From an uncultured Oscillospiraceae bacterium (lineage in GTDB: Bacteria; Bacillota_A; Clostridia; Oscillospirales; Oscillospiraceae), in assembly GCA_934667865.1 (NCBI GenBank), contig CAKUMR010000053.1, positions 1-7,568 of the forward strand: a stretch of DNA of 7,568 nt, read 5' to 3'. Shown one piece after another: positions 6,457 to 7,568 of this stretch. Within the stretch, counting starts at the first letter, position 1, and every line of letters begins with the position of its first letter. The notes beneath the pieces were generated by a model, which worked only from the letters and a program-made list of their open reading frames with translations, did not search any database and was not told where the DNA came from. A program made the translations under genes and the position numbers.

Positions 6457-7329
6457 TTACACGGCAGCCAGAACCTTGGAGGCGACGGTGTACTCCGTCA
6501 CGCCGAGGATGGTTTCGCCATCAATCTGCAAAGCGCAGGGACGGTCGAACTTCACGGTGATCTCGTGGCCGGTCAGAACCTCAACCATTTCCGTATGCTT
6601 GACGTGCTCGCCCTTGAAAATGGAGGGAAACACGATCAGCGTTTTGAGCTTGCCGGAGCCGTACATCACAACGACGGACTGCTCGCGTGCAGCGTTCAGC
6701 CGATCCTGCGCGGGCGCAACCTCCATGCCGCCGCCGTAGTAGCGGCCGTTCATGGTCGGGGCAAGCCAGACCTTGCGGTAGCTGTGGCTCACACCGTCGA
6801 CGATGACCTCGGCGTTGGCCGGGTGGAAGTGGAATAGCAGACCTTTAATTGCAATGCCGGTATAGTTGACGGGCTTTGTCGTCGTTGCACGGAGCTTGTC
6901 GCCCACCTCGCAGCAGTAGCCGTCGATGCCGTAGCCGATGCCGTTGAGGAAGCGGTAGGTGCGCCCCTTGACCGTCACCGTGGGCAGATTTTCCAGATAT
7001 TTTTTCACCGGGAAGGGAGGCGCGCCCTTTTCCTTGCCGAGATCATGCAGGAAATCGTTTCCGCTGCCGACGCCGAAATAGAGCAGCTCATTCGGGATGC
7101 CGACACCCGCCGTGTCGTTGATGAAGCGGTTGAGCGTGCCGTCGCCGCCGCAGAGCACCACGTCCTCATCCGCCGGGATGCTGCGGAAGAAATCCTCATA
7201 ATCGGCGATTTTCGTCATATTATGGTAGGTCAGCGCCGCGCCCTCCAGCATGGCATCCAGCCTGTGTGCCTCTTCCTCGCCGTGGCCGTTGCCCGCGAGG
7301 GGATTGAACAGAATATGATAGGTTTTCAT
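6457..7329 (-). CDS. diacylglycerol kinase family lipid kinase (YegS/DagK-like)
   Basis: The 290-residue protein has the lipid kinase fold motifs: FNPLAGNG (8-15), the ATP-binding GGDGTLNRFIND (61-72), GVGSGNDF (86-93), NGIGYGIDG (129-137), GGGMEVAP (199-206) and LQIDGE (267-272). Relatives phosphorylate diacylglycerol or related lipids using ATP at the membrane. The exact lipid is unknown. Two details differ from canonical members: the second glycine-rich loop reads GVGSGND rather than PxGTxND, and the usual aspartate-glycine after GGGM...P appears as NAARE. The ATG at 7329 is chosen because MKTYHILFNP places the NPxAGxG motif at the usual distance; the purine-rich AAGAGAGAAC upstream is a weak ribosome site. 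An in-frame TTG start further upstream (7410) would overlap the promoter. It may work on the same lipid pool as the PAP2 enzyme, though it lies in a separate transcription unit. Confidence 0.92.
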   Translation of the reverse strand: MKTYHILFNPLAGNGHGEEEAHRLDAMLEGAALTYHNMTKIADYEDFFRSIPADEDVVLCGGDGTLNRFINDTAGVGIPNELLYFGVGSGNDFLHDLGKEKGAPPFPVKKYLENLPTVTVKGRTYRFLNGIGYGIDGYCCEVGDKLRATTTKPVNYTGIAIKGLLFHFHPANAEVIVDGVSHSYRKVWLAPTMNGRYYGGGMEVAPAQDRLNAAREQSVVVMYGSGKLKTLIVFPSIFKGEHVKHTEMVEVLTGHEITVKFDRPCALQIDGETILGVTEYTVASKVLAAV

Positions 7330-7346
7330 GGCGTTCTCTCTTTTCC

Positions 7347-7366
7347 GCAGGAGCTCAAAGCTCTGC
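7347..7366 (-). promoter_or_regulatory. small leader hairpin upstream of the lipid kinase
   Basis: GAGCT (7351-7355) and AGCTC (7359-7363) with outer GCA/TGC form a short stem with a one-base bulge. It lies between the probable transcription start (about 7374) and the ATG. It could affect translation, or be chance; there is no T tract. Confidence 0.3.
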
Positions 7367-7380
7367 CATTTTATGTATGC

Positions 7381-7410
7381 ATTATATCGGTTTTTGTCGC
7401 TTTTGCGCAA
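7381..7410 (-). promoter_or_regulatory. promoter of the lipid kinase gene
   Basis: On the minus strand, consensus TATAAT (7386-7381) is clear. The best -35 is TTGCGC (7410-7405) at 18 nt spacing, a poor match, so this promoter may depend on an activator. The leader would be about 45 nt. Confidence 0.55.
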
Positions 7411-7515
7411 TGGACAATCCCCGGCTTTTGCCCAAAAATGTGCCGTATTGCCGGATTCTCCGTAAAAAATCCGCCATCCAAGCGCAAGTGTTTCATATTC
7501 AAAGACATTCAGGAC

Positions 7516-7543
7516 TTGACAACAGATTATTTTGTGCTATGAT
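7516..7543 (+). promoter_or_regulatory. promoter for a gene starting beyond the right edge
   Basis: Consensus -35 TTGACA (7516-7521), 16-nt spacer, -10 TATGAT (7538-7543) with TGC as extended -10. Transcription would start near 7550, leaving only about 18 nt of leader in the window; no coding start is visible. The 11-mer TGTGCTATGAT is identical to the HAD promoter's -10 region. Confidence 0.75.
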
Positions 7544-7568
7544 AGATACAAATTTCATAACCTTATCG

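Noticed and set aside
7452..7473. CGGATT/AATCCG inverted repeat upstream of the lipid kinase
   Set aside because: Only 6 bp with a 10-nt loop and no flanking element; this could easily arise by chance.

Overview
This is a GC-rich chromosomal window with bacterial SD-led genes, TTG starts and tight overlaps. Protein style (NrdG wording, a Cof-type HAD phosphatase, a YegS/DagK-like lipid kinase, a multi-domain lipoprotein) suggests an anaerobic Clostridia-class Firmicute, perhaps an Oscillospiraceae/Ruminococcaceae gut species. That assignment is inference from sequence style. I see no tRNA, rRNA, CRISPR array, insertion sequence or phage gene.

Left block (1-3868, minus strand): one five-gene operon reading right to left, from a good extended -10 promoter at 3910-3938. 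The order is PAP2-family membrane phosphatase, membrane-anchored alpha/beta hydrolase, nrdG (anaerobic ribonucleotide reductase activase), dut (dUTPase) and a YgiQ-type radical SAM protein cut by the left edge. Junctions are a 4-nt overlap, a 3-nt gap, a 14-nt overlap and a 4-nt overlap, so translational coupling is likely throughout. NrdG and Dut both serve deoxynucleotide supply and quality. The two leading genes look like envelope or lipid enzymes.

Middle block (3869-6392, plus strand): a divergent promoter pair sits between the PAP2 gene and a Cof-type HAD phosphatase (4038-4886). A stem-loop terminator follows. Then a separate strong promoter drives a 450-residue predicted lipoprotein of unknown function (5040-6392, TTG start).

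Right block (6393-7568): a perfect hairpin serves as a shared terminator between the lipoprotein gene and a convergent diacylglycerol-kinase-family gene (6457-7329, minus). Beyond the kinase promoter lies a strong plus-strand promoter (7516-7543) for a gene starting outside the window.

Overall, this is mostly ordinary housekeeping and envelope sequence. I do not see a convincing new biological system. The points most worth a second look are the uncharacterised lipoprotein, the mixed lipid/nucleotide operon carrying nrdG without nrdD, and the altered HAD nucleophile motif. No stretch longer than 300 bases lacks a gene.
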